From: an uncultured Chromatiaceae bacterium
GTDB taxonomy: Bacteria; Pseudomonadota; Gammaproteobacteria; Enterobacterales; Alteromonadaceae
Assembly: GCA_946482325.1 (NCBI GenBank)
Contig: CAMLRA010000006.1
Coordinates: forward strand, 5,565-69,564
Direction of reading: 5' to 3'
Length of the DNA stretch: 64,000 bases
Each line of letters begins with the position of its first letter. Position 1 is the stretch's first letter. This document shows, one piece after another, positions 18,421 to 27,891 of this stretch. A model generated the notes under the pieces. It did not search any database. It was not told the origin of the DNA and saw nothing but the letters and a program-made list of their open reading frames with translations. The translations under genes were made by a program, and so were the position numbers.

Positions 18421-19589
18421 AAAGCGCGGGCTCCGGCGCTGGCCTGACAGAGGTAAAAAGTCGGCTCAAGCTGATGCGCCGCCGGGTAAACTTTGCTTAA
18501 GTGCTGGCACACAGGTTCAACTAAATCGGCCGGTAACAAGGCCACCACACAACCGCCAAAACCACCGCCGGTCATCCGCACGCCGCCGCGTTCGCCGCAG
18601 ATGGCCGCGACTTCCGCCACCAGAAAATCAATGGCCGGCACTGTGATGGCAAAATCGTCCCGCATCGACTGGTGCGACGCTGCCATCAGCGCGCTTAAGG
18701 TTTTGATATCAGCGTTTTTCAGCGCCACAGCAGCTGCTTCAGTGCGGTTGTTTTCGCTGATGACATGGCGGGCACGGGCATAAATCAGTGGGTCCAGCTG
18801 GCTATTCGCAGCTTCCAATTGTTCCAACGTCACATCACGCAGTGCTTTAACACCAAAGAATTTCGCGGCCGCTTCGCATTGTTCCCGGCGTTCGTTGTAG
18901 GCGCTGTCGACCAGACCGCGTTGGACATTGGAATGAATGATTAAGACCTGTAACGACTCAGGCATCGGCACCGTTTGATAGTCAAGGCTGCGGCAATCCA
19001 GCAGCAACGCCTGACCGGCTAAACCGGCAGCACTGACCAGCTGGTCCATAATGCCGCACTGGCAACCGGCAAACTGATGTTCAGCCTGTTGACCATTCAG
19101 CGCATTGTCGCGCGGCGACAGTGGCGCGCCTGCCAGCGTGCTGAGGCCCAGGCCCAACACCATTTCCAGCGACGCTGACGAACTTAAACCGGCACCTTGC
19201 GGCACATTGCCGCCGACCACCAGCTGACAGCCCGGCAGTGCCAGACCGCGTTGCTGTAAGCCAGCGACGACGCCACGGACATAATGGGCCCAGCGTGGCG
19301 TGTTGACTGGCGTGCTGGCCGGTGTTAGCGGTGCAGTTAAATCAATCACATGCAGCTGTTGATAATCGGCCGCGAAGATTTCAATCTGGTTGGAACCCGG
19401 CACGGCGCGGCTGGCCAGTACCGTTTCAAACTGAATAGCGCAGGGCAGCACAAAACCATCGTTGTAGTCGGTGTGCTCGCCAATCAGGTTGACGCGTCCC
19501 GGCGCACTGAACAGCTGCGTGGCATCGGCGCCAAATTCGCGCTGGAAAATTGTTTTGACCATGTTCTGAAGAACGCCGGACAGACTCAT
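18417..19589 (-). CDS. galK: Galactokinase
   Basis: A 390-residue GHMP kinase. The galactokinase signature G-R-V-N-L-I-G-E-H-T-D-Y-N-D-G (about residues 27-41) is intact. The ATP-binding loop is VPQGAGLSSSASLEM, and the third GHMP motif is VRMTGGGFGGCVVAL near the C-terminus. It phosphorylates alpha-D-galactose at C1. The ATG at 19589 has GGAG 7 nt upstream and overlaps the galT stop by 4 nt. Confidence 0.95.
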   Translation of the reverse strand: MSLSGVLQNMVKTIFQREFGADATQLFSAPGRVNLIGEHTDYNDGFVLPCAIQFETVLASRAVPGSNQIEIFAADYQQLHVIDLTAPLTPASTPVNTPRWAHYVRGVVAGLQQRGLALPGCQLVVGGNVPQGAGLSSSASLEMVLGLGLSTLAGAPLSPRDNALNGQQAEHQFAGCQCGIMDQLVSAAGLAGQALLLDCRSLDYQTVPMPESLQVLIIHSNVQRGLVDSAYNERREQCEAAAKFFGVKALRDVTLEQLEAANSQLDPLIYARARHVISENNRTEAAAVALKNADIKTLSALMAASHQSMRDDFAITVPAIDFLVAEVAAICGERGGVRMTGGGFGGCVVALLPADLVEPVCQHLSKVYPAAHQLEPTFYLCQASAGARAL

Positions 19590-20671
19590 GCTCTGACTCC
19601 TGTTGCTGCCTTTTTATAATGAGTGGCCGGCAGGTCACGTAAGCGTGCTGCGGCTTGTTCCGGGGTCATATCACGCTGGGTTTCGGCCAGCATTTCATAC
19701 CCTACCATAAACTTTTTCACGCTGGCGGAGCGCAGCAGCGGCGGATAAAAATGCGCGTGCAGCTGCCAGTGGGCGGTATCAGTGCCGCTATATGGCGCAC
19801 AGTGCCAGCCCATCGAATAAGGGAAAGAACACTGAAACAGATTGTCGTAACGAATGGTCAGTGCCTGCAGAATTTCCGCGAGGCTCAATTGTTCCGCTTC
19901 AGTCAACTGTTCCAGATGCTGCACGGCGCGTTTGGGTAACAACAGCGTTTCAAACGGCCAGCTGGCCCAATACGGCACCACCACCAGCCAGTCGGCATTG
20001 TCCAACACCAGCCGCGAGCGGTCGGCCAGCTCCAGCTCGGCATAGCGCTGCAAGAGGTTTTTGCCGTGTTTGGTGAAGTACGCCGCCTGCTGTGCGTCTT
20101 CACGCGCCGGCAGCGTCGGAATGCCTTTACTGGCCCAAATCTGACCATGTGGGTGCGGATTGGAGCAGCCGTTGATCGCGCCTTTGTTTTCAAATACCTG
20201 CACCCAGCCGTATTCGCGTGCTAACTCTTGATATTGGCCAATCCAGCATTGGATCACGGCCTGAATGTCGCTGATGGTTAGTTCCGGCAGCGTTTTGCTG
20301 TGATCCGGCGAATAGCAGATCACCCGGCTGCAGCCTTGTTCTGACTGTAATTGCAGCAAATCTTCCTGATTGACTACCGCATCTGGTGTCTGGGTATTCA
20401 GTGCCGCAAAGTCGTTCTGAAATACAAAAGGGCCCTGATACTTTGGGTTATGCGCGCCATTGATCCGCACATTGCCGGGGCACAGATAACAAGTTTCGTC
20501 GTAGGACGGCTGTACGCTGTTGTCGGCCGCTTCCACTTGCCCTTGCCAGGGCCGTTTGGCGCGATGTGGCGATACCAGCACCCAGTCGCCGGTCAGCGGA
20601 TTGAGCCGGCGGTGCGGATGCTCGACTGGATCAAAAACAGGCGGTGTAACGGTGGTATTCATTTCAGACAT
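19586..20671 (-). CDS. galT: Galactose-1-phosphate uridylyltransferase
   Basis: The 361-residue protein has the HIT-superfamily active-site sequence SNPHPHGQIWA, carrying the nucleophilic His, and the zinc-site CYLCPGN. The N-terminal PVEHPHRRLNPLTGDWVLV is nearly the E. coli sequence. The enzyme exchanges UMP between UDP-glucose and galactose-1-phosphate. The start is the ATG at 20671, which has GAGGAA at 8 nt. It overlaps the end of galE by 8 bp, and a later in-frame ATG at 20662 would be too far from that ribosome site. Confidence 0.95.
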   Translation of the reverse strand: MSEMNTTVTPPVFDPVEHPHRRLNPLTGDWVLVSPHRAKRPWQGQVEAADNSVQPSYDETCYLCPGNVRINGAHNPKYQGPFVFQNDFAALNTQTPDAVVNQEDLLQLQSEQGCSRVICYSPDHSKTLPELTISDIQAVIQCWIGQYQELAREYGWVQVFENKGAINGCSNPHPHGQIWASKGIPTLPAREDAQQAAYFTKHGKNLLQRYAELELADRSRLVLDNADWLVVVPYWASWPFETLLLPKRAVQHLEQLTEAEQLSLAEILQALTIRYDNLFQCSFPYSMGWHCAPYSGTDTAHWQLHAHFYPPLLRSASVKKFMVGYEMLAETQRDMTPEQAAARLRDLPATHYKKAATGVRA

Positions 20672-21746
20672 CAGCAATTTCCTCTACAGCAGTGCCCACA
20701 GCTTGATCGGCAGTGCGATAGCCCTGCGGATTTTGTTGTTGCCAGCGCCAGGTGTCGCTGACCATATCGGTTAAATTGAGCCGCGCCTGCCAGCCCAGTT
20801 GTTGCTGCGCTTTGCCGGCATCGGCATAACAGGCGCTGACATCGCCGGGGCGACGTGGCGCAAAATGAAGTGGAATAGGGTGGCCCGACACTTGCCGGAA
20901 CGCTTCGACCATCTCGAGCACTGAATACCCCTGGCCGGTGCCAAGGTTAAACAGGTGCTGGCCGGCTTGGTTGCAGAGCTGTTCCAGCGCTCGGACATGG
21001 CCGTCAGCCAAATCCAGCACATGAATGTAGTCGCGCACGCCGGTGCCGTCCGGCGTTGGGTAGTCGTTGCCAAATACCGTGAGTGCCTCACGCCGGCCGA
21101 CGGCGACCTGGCTGATAAATGGCAATAAGTTGTTCGGAATACCTTGTGGGTCTTCGCCGAGCTGACCCGACGGATGCGCGCCGACCGGGTTGAAGTAGCG
21201 GAGTACTACCGCAGAAAATGCCACATTGGCAGCGCAAAAATCGGCGAGAATGTGTTCCACCATAAACTTGCTGCGGCCATACACACTTTGTGGTCCGGTT
21301 GGCGATTGTTCGGTGAGCGGTAATGACTGCGGGTCGCCATAGACAGTCGCCGATGAGCTGAATACCAGACAGTTCACCTGATACTGCTGCATCACGTTGA
21401 GCAGCGTCACAGTGCCGGCGACATTGTGCTGATAGTATTTCAGCGGTTCGCGCGCCGATTCACCCACTGCTTTTAAACCGGCAAAGTGGATCACCGCATC
21501 AAAGTGTTGTCCGGCTGCAGCGTGTGCCGCAAACACGGCCGCAAGCGCGTCGGCATCACAGATATCGAGCTGGTGAAAATCAAAGCTGCCGGGCATACCC
21601 TGGCTTAAATTGCTGAGCCGCTTTAATACTTCGGGTTGGCTATTGCTGAAATTATCCACCAGCACCAGCTGATGGCCGCGCGCCAGCAGCGCCAGCGCGG
21701 TATGAGAACCGATGTAACCGGCACCGCCGGTCAGCAGGATATTCAT
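20664..21746 (-). CDS. galE: UDP-glucose 4-epimerase
   Basis: A 360-residue extended SDR enzyme, longer than the ~338-residue E. coli protein by a C-terminal tail. NAD is bound by GGAGYIGSH (7-15). The catalytic triad is the Ser in FSSSATVYG and Tyr156-x3-Lys160 in YGRSK. NPVGAHPSG, VRDYIHVLDLADGH and NLGTGQGYSV match the GalE family. It interconverts UDP-galactose and UDP-glucose. The 13-bp gap to the upstream GH2 gene's stop places it in the operon. The C-terminal tail (about 340-360) is not needed for the fold. Confidence 0.95.
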   Translation of the reverse strand: MNILLTGGAGYIGSHTALALLARGHQLVLVDNFSNSQPEVLKRLSNLSQGMPGSFDFHQLDICDADALAAVFAAHAAAGQHFDAVIHFAGLKAVGESAREPLKYYQHNVAGTVTLLNVMQQYQVNCLVFSSSATVYGDPQSLPLTEQSPTGPQSVYGRSKFMVEHILADFCAANVAFSAVVLRYFNPVGAHPSGQLGEDPQGIPNNLLPFISQVAVGRREALTVFGNDYPTPDGTGVRDYIHVLDLADGHVRALEQLCNQAGQHLFNLGTGQGYSVLEMVEAFRQVSGHPIPLHFAPRRPGDVSACYADAGKAQQQLGWQARLNLTDMVSDTWRWQQQNPQGYRTADQAVGTAVEEIADV

Positions 21747-21759
21747 CCGTTGTGCTCCG

Positions 21760-24171
21760 TTAAAATTGAATACTGGCAGCCGGCAGCCCGGCGGCGCTGA
21801 CGGTTAAACGGCCTTTCAGGCCCGCCGCGCCGGTTTTCACCAGCACCACACCAACGCCACGTTCAGTGATTACCGGCTCCGGGTTGACGATATCGAGCTC
21901 TGCACTTTGGAAAGTCAGCGTCATGCCGCTGGAACGCACCGGGTTGCCTTTGTTGTCGACCAGCTGCGCTTTGACAAAAACTTCATCAAAAGCCGCCGGC
22001 GCCGGGCCAGTCTCATCAAGCTGAATTTGAATAGCGGCGGCCGGGCCTGGGGTGTGGACCTGATGTGCAGCCACAACTTTGGCGCCAATCAACGCTTTGG
22101 CTTCGAGTGTGCCCGGCACAAAAGCCGGCAGGCTGAATTCAAATGGTGGTTTGGCGATACGGTCGGACATTGAGTGTTCGCCTGCTTGCCGCGTTGCAGT
22201 GCGGGTGTCGATCAGCTTGCCGTTTAAATACAACGCCACTTGGTCGGCATTACTGAATACCCGCACCTGCGCATTTTGTCCGGCAACAACGCCTTCGCCG
22301 CTCCAGTCGCTGGCGATAAACACCATGGGGCCGGAAGGGTAGAGGGCCGATTTTTCACTGGCCGGCCGCTGGCTTTGGAACAGGTAATAGCTGTATTTCG
22401 GCTGCCGGTAGATGCTCATCAACCCCGAGGCTTCCAGGTCATTGGCGTAGCCGCGGTTGTAGTCAAACATTACCCAATAACCGTCGGCAAAGGCTGGTGT
22501 GCGCAGGTTATCGTTATGGGCTTCCTGCAAATTGCTGGCTTGTTGCAACAGGCGGGTTTCACCGGCCGACAACAGCTGGCGCGAAGTGCGCGCTTCGGCT
22601 TTTAAACCCTGCCACTGATGCTGGGCAAAACCGGCGTCCTGCGCGTAGTACTCCCAATCGCCATATTCTGAGACGATATAAGGCTGAGTCGGTGGCGTGT
22701 AATGTTGCAGCCGGTGCTGGCGGGCCTGCAGATACAAATCAAAGCCCGGCATCCAGCCGGCGGAATAGGCCCAGGGCGCTTCTTGTTTCACGGTCTGGTG
22801 TAGACGCTCGATTAACGCCGGTGCCATTGCGGTTTCATTGAGCGAACACTCAAACGCCAGAATGCTTGGGTGATTGCGGCTGCGGCGAATGAGGTCACGG
22901 CAGTTTTGCGCCATCAAATCAGCAAAAGCCGGGTCCATGGATTGGTATTGCCAGCCGGGAATAGCATCGAGCAGCAATAAACCCAAACGGTCGGCCGCGT
23001 CCATAAAGGCTTTGGACTGTGGATAATGCGACAGCCGGACATAATCAAAACCGGCGGCTTTGATGCGCACAGCGTCACGTTCGTCGGCCAAAGGCCCGAC
23101 GGCATAACCTAAATGCGGGAATTCCTGATGGCGGTTGACGCCACGTAAAAAGGTTTTCTGGCCGTTTAACAGCAGCTGATGCTGGGTATTAAAAGCGATG
23201 GTGCGCAGGCCAATGTTCCGCTGCTGCCGCTCCAGTAACTGCTCACCTTGCCACAGCTCAGTCACCAGCTGATACAGCGCCGGTTGTTGCGGGCTCCACA
23301 GCTGTGGCTGTTGGATAGTCAGCTGTTGCTGCAGCGTCTGTTTTTTGCCGGCCGCCAGGCTGATTTGTGCCTGGGTTTGGCTGACTAATTTGCCGTTTTG
23401 CAGAATGCGCTGACTGAGCCGGGCTGACGCTGTGGTTATCGCTGCCGATTGCAGTTCAGTCGCCACCATCACAGTGGCTGACTCCTGGCTTATTTGCGGG
23501 TAACTGACCGCCACGCTGCCGCCGGCGACAGTGCTACTTAATTGCTCCGAACTGATGTGCAGCGCCGGGCGCAGCGCCAGCGTCACAGGCCGGTACAGGC
23601 CGCCATAAGGGTTAAAATCGAGTTTTTTGAGCGGTTTTAAACCGGTCAGCGCATGGTCGCGGTTATCCAGCCGTACCAGCACTTCGACCTTTTCCGGCCG
23701 CTTGGCTTGTTGCTGCAAATAAGGCGTTAAATCGACACTAAACGGCAGATAACCACCGAGATGCTGGCGTAGATGCAGGCCGTCAACATAGACATCAGCC
23801 ACATTCATCGCGCCGCCGAACTGCAGCCACAGCTGCTGGCCGGCTTGAAGTTGCGATAAATTCAGCGTGGTTTTGTACCACATAGTGCCTTGCCACTGGT
23901 CGTTGACGACCAAAGGTTCACGTTTCGGTGTATGCGGCAGCCGCACCAGCTCCCAGCGAGTGTAGGCAGCCGGTAACTGACCAGCGCCCTGAGCGTCTTT
24001 GCTGAACAACCAGTGATGTACAGTCAGATCGCAGGCCTGGGCTGCAGTTTGCGCCGGACAAGCTGCAACTAACGTGGGAATAGTCTGTTGCGCCACAGTT
24101 TCAGTGGCAAGCGCTTGCCAGCACAGCAAGCTGAGGCCCACGGCTGCAGAGGGAACAAAAAAACGCGTCAT
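21760..24171 (-). CDS. Exported GH2-family beta-galactosidase
   Basis: An 803-residue enzyme with a signal peptide (MTRFFVPSAAVGLSLLCWQALA). An N-terminal sugar-binding beta domain (LWLQFGGAMNVADVYVDGLHL) is followed by an immunoglobulin-like domain. The GH2 TIM barrel contains LRGVNRHQEFP, acid/base Glu446 in ECSLNET and nucleophile Glu502 in SEYGDWE. C-terminal Ig-like domains (about 660-800, with NADQVALYLNGK and LVDNKGNPV) resemble the DUF4982/Big-type regions of this family. It probably releases galactose in the periplasm or at the cell surface. The start is firm, with AAGGA 6 nt before the ATG, even though 51 codons are open upstream. Confidence 0.85.
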   Translation of the reverse strand: MTRFFVPSAAVGLSLLCWQALATETVAQQTIPTLVAACPAQTAAQACDLTVHHWLFSKDAQGAGQLPAAYTRWELVRLPHTPKREPLVVNDQWQGTMWYKTTLNLSQLQAGQQLWLQFGGAMNVADVYVDGLHLRQHLGGYLPFSVDLTPYLQQQAKRPEKVEVLVRLDNRDHALTGLKPLKKLDFNPYGGLYRPVTLALRPALHISSEQLSSTVAGGSVAVSYPQISQESATVMVATELQSAAITTASARLSQRILQNGKLVSQTQAQISLAAGKKQTLQQQLTIQQPQLWSPQQPALYQLVTELWQGEQLLERQQRNIGLRTIAFNTQHQLLLNGQKTFLRGVNRHQEFPHLGYAVGPLADERDAVRIKAAGFDYVRLSHYPQSKAFMDAADRLGLLLLDAIPGWQYQSMDPAFADLMAQNCRDLIRRSRNHPSILAFECSLNETAMAPALIERLHQTVKQEAPWAYSAGWMPGFDLYLQARQHRLQHYTPPTQPYIVSEYGDWEYYAQDAGFAQHQWQGLKAEARTSRQLLSAGETRLLQQASNLQEAHNDNLRTPAFADGYWVMFDYNRGYANDLEASGLMSIYRQPKYSYYLFQSQRPASEKSALYPSGPMVFIASDWSGEGVVAGQNAQVRVFSNADQVALYLNGKLIDTRTATRQAGEHSMSDRIAKPPFEFSLPAFVPGTLEAKALIGAKVVAAHQVHTPGPAAAIQIQLDETGPAPAAFDEVFVKAQLVDNKGNPVRSSGMTLTFQSAELDIVNPEPVITERGVGVVLVKTGAAGLKGRLTVSAAGLPAASIQF
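24105..24120. promoter_or_regulatory. Perfect 16-bp palindrome inside the GH2 signal-peptide codons
   Basis: TGGCAAGCGCTTGCCA is a perfect dyad with the central CG typical of LacI-family operators. It lies about 50 bp inside the GH2 reading frame. It could be an internal operator for the operon's own repressor or a chance result of codon choice. It differs from the AAACGTTT-type sites upstream of the TonB receptor. Confidence 0.25.
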
Positions 24172-24204
24172 GAAAAATCCTTGCACTAAAAAATGATGAA
24201 CTGG

Positions 24205-24246
24205 CTTAAGCCCAGTCGCGTTCGACTTAAGCCCAGTTGCGTTCCA
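24205..24246. repeat. 21-bp tandem duplication spanning the SDR stop codon
   Basis: Two adjacent 21-bp units (24205-24225 and 24226-24246) differ at two positions. The unit encodes the end of the SDR protein, VERNWA-stop. Its copy lies directly beyond the stop and would read VERDWA-stop. This looks like a recent slippage duplication of the gene's 3' end, and it also sets the spacing to the GH2 ribosome site. Confidence 0.85.
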
Positions 24247-24946
24247 CTTGTGGCCGCAGCACCAGCTCATGCCAATGCGCGCTGGCGGGCGCCTGTAACA
24301 TCGCCAGCGCAGCAGCTGCGACATCGTCCGGCGTTAAATATTCAGGCCGCGCCTGAGGCCGGAAGCCGGTATCGACGCCACCGGGAATTAAATGCAGCAC
24401 CCGCACGCCGCTGTCCTGCAGTTCCCGACGCAGCACTTTGCTGTAACTTTCCAGCGCGCTTTTACTGGCGCTGTACGCCGCAACACCGGGATTGGCGAAA
24501 CTGCTGCAAGTGCTCAGCACCTGCAAAATAGTGCCCTGACCACGCGCCAGCATGCCGGGCAACAGGCATTCCTGCAGCAGCAGCGGCACCCGGAAATTCA
24601 GCGCCAGCATTTGCTCTAACGCCGGCCAGTCCGGGCTTTGCGCCGGGGCCCGGCTTAAGTTAGCGCCGGCACAGTTAATCAGGCCATCAACCGGACAAGC
24701 CGCTTCGGCTTGCTGACAAAAGGCAATCAGCGCTGCCGCATCGGTTAAATCAAAAGCGGCGTGATGTACTAGCTGCGATGCCGGCAGCTTTGCCGGTGCC
24801 ACGGCTAATACTTGGGCGCAGGTTTCAGCCAGCTTTGCGGCATCACGGCCGTGCAAACTGAGGCGATAACCGGCTCTGGCCAGTTGCAGTGCCAAGGCAC
24901 GGCCGATACCGCCTGAGGCGCCGGTCAGTAGCAGATGTTCGGCCAT
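24227..24946 (-). CDS. Short-chain dehydrogenase/reductase
   Basis: A 239-residue classical SDR. The nucleotide-binding loop is LTGASGGIGRA (about 6-16), followed by NCAG and the catalytic Ser, Tyr and Lys in STCSSFANPGVAAYSASKSA. It is cytosolic and NAD(P)-dependent, and the substrate is unknown. Its place as second gene of the galactose operon suggests oxidation or reduction of a sugar or sugar-derived aldehyde. AAGGAG lies 6 nt before the ATG at 24946. The last seven codons, including the stop, are tandemly duplicated just downstream. Confidence 0.85.
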   Translation of the reverse strand: MAEHLLLTGASGGIGRALALQLARAGYRLSLHGRDAAKLAETCAQVLAVAPAKLPASQLVHHAAFDLTDAAALIAFCQQAEAACPVDGLINCAGANLSRAPAQSPDWPALEQMLALNFRVPLLLQECLLPGMLARGQGTILQVLSTCSSFANPGVAAYSASKSALESYSKVLRRELQDSGVRVLHLIPGGVDTGFRPQARPEYLTPDDVAAAALAMLQAPASAHWHELVLRPQVERNWA

Positions 24947-25031
24947 CGTGTGCTCCTTGATTGAGTGCGGTCCGGCTTGCGCCAGCATGGATACAACACC
25001 GGCAGACCAAAGCAGCCTGCCGGCTTCAGCG

Positions 25032-27689
25032 TTACATCGAGTAAGAGAAACCAATCAGGAAACGACGGCCCCAGTCGAGGTAGCTGCCAATCCGGCTTGG
25101 GTCATTGTCGAAGTAAGAAGTCGAGGCTTCGTTGGTCAGGTTCTGGCCCTGCAACATCAGCTTCAGCTGGCTGTTCACTTCGTACGACACACTGGCATCC
25201 AACGTGGTTTCTGCGTCTATGCTGTTGATTTCAGACGGTGTCCAGCTGCCGACCCGGGTAAAACCGCTGCGGTAGTTGTAAGACACTTTGGCGTCGAAAC
25301 CGGCTTTGTAGTACCACAGCGTCAGGTTGGCGACGTCTTTGGACAGGCCACCGAGCGGCAGCGGGTTGTCTTTGGGTACAAATTCATAAACGTTGCTGTC
25401 GGTGTAGGAATAGTTGGCGTAGAAACCCAGGCCATCGAACGGTGCCGGCAGGTTTTTAAACGCCTGCTGATACATCATTTCAAAGCCTTTGATTTGACCG
25501 CCATCGCCGTTGACCGGGCCGGTGAAGTCATAAGTCACGCCGTTGAGTGTCAGCTTGTCGGTGCTGCTGCCGATGTGGCTTTGTAAGTCTTTAAAGAAGG
25601 TGGAGACGGTTAAAGCCTGACCTTCCGACAGGTAATATTCGACGCCGATATCCAGCTGGTTCGCCACAAATGGGTCTAACAGCGGGTTACCGCCCGAGCC
25701 GGTTTTGACCGGGCTTTGGGAATCGAGCTGAAAGCCGGTACGCATTTCGACCAGCGGTGGCCGTGCTAAAGCGCGCGACAGGCCAAGGCGCAGTTGGGTT
25801 TCATCGTTCAGCGCAAAGTTCAGGTTCAGTGACGGCAACACTTCGGTGTAGCTGTGGTCGACGCTGACTGGTGAATATTGATTGTCTTTAAACTGATAAC
25901 CGATTGATTCAGAGTCTGTTTTCACCAGACGCACGCCGGCGTTCCCGGTGTAGCTAAAGCCAAACAGTTCGGAATTGAGCCGCACCATGCCGTACACCGC
26001 CTGATTTTTCTCGCTGACAAACCAGCTGTTGATGCGGTCCTGATCGGTTTTGCTGTAGGCCGAGCGGTTGTCGATGCCGCCAAACGCCTGCTGCACTAAA
26101 TCGCCCCAGTTGTTAAAGCCATACATATCCGGCGACTGCAAACCGCCACCTAAGGCATAACGGCGGCCGTAATTACTGACGTTCGGGTTCTTCACCGCCT
26201 GCCACCAGCTTTGTACGTCGTTGTCTTTTTCACGGTCTACGACCCGGCCACCAAAAGACACACTTTCAATCAGTGCATGATCAATCCGGCGCTCAAAGTC
26301 GAGTTTCAGGCTGCTCATTTCGTCAGTCAGGTCACGGTCGCTGTCGACCGTCATGCCGTTCACTTTGTAGTATTCAGGTTTGCTGATGTCCTCGTTGACC
26401 ACCACGCCTAAACGGCCACCGGCAGTGGACCATTGCACGTCGAGCGGAGTAGGGCCTGAATACGTGGAAGTGACGTTGACCCAGCGTGATTTGATGCTGG
26501 CTTCGGAATAACCGAGGTCGGTACTAATGGTCCAGACATCGCCTTCCCAGACTGACTTGAGGCCCGTGCTTAATAGTTCATTGGCCTGGAACCAGGTGGC
26601 GTTGTTGGCCGAATGCGCGCCCCACAGCAGACCGCCGCCGGTCAGCTGCTGGCTGCCATCTGGCTTGGTGCTGATTTGTGGTTTGGCGACTGAGTTGTTG
26701 TAGTTCCAGTTGCTGCCACCGCCCCAGTTGCCCCAGCCGTCAAACCAGAACTGGTCTTCCAGCTCTTCGATATCAAATTCAGAATAAAACAGGTCGTATT
26801 TCAGGTTCAGCTTGTCGCTGGCTTGCCATTCCAGGATGGTCATGGCGCCGGTACGCTGGTTGTCGCCGAGTTTAGTCGCGGTTTTGCCGCCCCATGGCGC
26901 CGCTTCGCGGATGCCGTCACCGTTGACATCGCCCTGATCGGCCGTGTTTTTGTTGTACGCCCAGCTGCTGTTTTCGCGTTGCAGCGACGGCTGGTCCTGA
27001 TAGGTGAGGCCCAGCACCACACCAAATGTCTCGCTCCACTGGTCGACATAACTGAAGCTACCTTTGTGACCGCTGGCGTCAGCGCCATCGATGTCGTGGC
27101 CCAACTGATAGTCCATCAGGTGGCCGGTCACGTTGATCATGCGTTTGTCTTTGGCCAGCGGGCTGACAAAGTTCATATTGACCAGGCCAGAAATACCGCC
27201 TTCGACCTGACTGGCCAGCGGGCTTTTGTACACTTCTACTGAGTTAATCAGTTCGGCCGGGAATTGCTCATAACGCACTTCACGGCTCGGCTCGGCGCTG
27301 ACAATCTCACGGCCCTGCATCGTCGCCATATTCAGCCGTGGGCCCATACCACGAATCGAAATACTGCTGGCGTTGCCGCGGTCGCGTTCTGCTGCCACGC
27401 CCGGCAAGCGGCCTAAAGCGTCGGCGATAGTCACGTCCGGCAGTGAACCCAGGTCATCTGTGGAAACGATTTCCACGACTGAGTCCGCTACTTTTTTCTG
27501 TAATAAGGATTTGCCAAGGGTGGCACCGAAGCCGCGAACTTCGATTTTTTCAATCGCCACTTCGTCTTTTTTTGTTTTATCGGCAGCAGTTGCTGCAGGA
27601 CCTTCCGTTGTCTGCGCCTGGCTGTAAGCGCTGAAAATCGCTGAACTGACCGCAAGTGCCAGCATCGATTGTTGCCACATTGTCTTCAT
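25032..27689 (-). CDS. TonB-dependent receptor (oligosaccharide-type, TIGR01782-like)
   Basis: An 885-residue outer-membrane receptor with a signal peptide ending near SQAQ. The plug domain includes STDDLGSLPDVTIADALGRL, PGVAAERDRGN and SISIRGMGP. A large beta-barrel follows and ends in an aromatic-containing terminal strand (FLIGFSYSM). The plug sequence is typical of the TonB-Xanthomonas-Caulobacter group, which imports plant or algal oligosaccharides. As first gene of the galactose operon it probably takes in galactosides. A short region before the plug (KTKKDEVAIEKIEVRGF) carries the TonB-box-like IEVRG. GGTGGA and AAGG precede the ATG. It is followed after 85 bp by the SDR gene. Confidence 0.92.
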   Translation of the reverse strand: MKTMWQQSMLALAVSSAIFSAYSQAQTTEGPAATAADKTKKDEVAIEKIEVRGFGATLGKSLLQKKVADSVVEIVSTDDLGSLPDVTIADALGRLPGVAAERDRGNASSISIRGMGPRLNMATMQGREIVSAEPSREVRYEQFPAELINSVEVYKSPLASQVEGGISGLVNMNFVSPLAKDKRMINVTGHLMDYQLGHDIDGADASGHKGSFSYVDQWSETFGVVLGLTYQDQPSLQRENSSWAYNKNTADQGDVNGDGIREAAPWGGKTATKLGDNQRTGAMTILEWQASDKLNLKYDLFYSEFDIEELEDQFWFDGWGNWGGGSNWNYNNSVAKPQISTKPDGSQQLTGGGLLWGAHSANNATWFQANELLSTGLKSVWEGDVWTISTDLGYSEASIKSRWVNVTSTYSGPTPLDVQWSTAGGRLGVVVNEDISKPEYYKVNGMTVDSDRDLTDEMSSLKLDFERRIDHALIESVSFGGRVVDREKDNDVQSWWQAVKNPNVSNYGRRYALGGGLQSPDMYGFNNWGDLVQQAFGGIDNRSAYSKTDQDRINSWFVSEKNQAVYGMVRLNSELFGFSYTGNAGVRLVKTDSESIGYQFKDNQYSPVSVDHSYTEVLPSLNLNFALNDETQLRLGLSRALARPPLVEMRTGFQLDSQSPVKTGSGGNPLLDPFVANQLDIGVEYYLSEGQALTVSTFFKDLQSHIGSSTDKLTLNGVTYDFTGPVNGDGGQIKGFEMMYQQAFKNLPAPFDGLGFYANYSYTDSNVYEFVPKDNPLPLGGLSKDVANLTLWYYKAGFDAKVSYNYRSGFTRVGSWTPSEINSIDAETTLDASVSYEVNSQLKLMLQGQNLTNEASTSYFDNDPSRIGSYLDWGRRFLIGFSYSM

Positions 27690-27800
27690 AATCCACCCTT
27701 GTCGTACCGGTTATTGTTGTGTTGCCTGCCTGTTGTCCGGCAGTGCGCAGCGTTGCCCTGAAACCGCTGTCGCTTTTTTCAACAGCAGTTCACCGGCGGA

Positions 27801-27831
27801 TTTATAGCATGAAAGGGAAAACGTTTTCCAA
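27801..27831 (-). promoter_or_regulatory. Promoter with GalR-type operator for the galactose operon
   Basis: On the minus strand, TTGGAA (27826-27831) and TATAAA (27801-27806) could serve as -35 and -10, preceded by TGC as an extended -10. The spacer is about 19 bp. The perfect 14-bp dyad GGAAAACGTTTTCC (27816-27829) fills the spacer and overlaps the -35. Its central AACGTT matches LacI/GalR-family operators. Binding of the operon's own repressor would block RNA polymerase. The 110-bp leader to the TonB receptor ATG has no other feature that I can name. Confidence 0.6.
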
Positions 27832-27891
27832 TAGATTTTCAGTGAGTTTTCATGGATGAATTTAAATAATTGAATTTATTTGAATTAAAGT

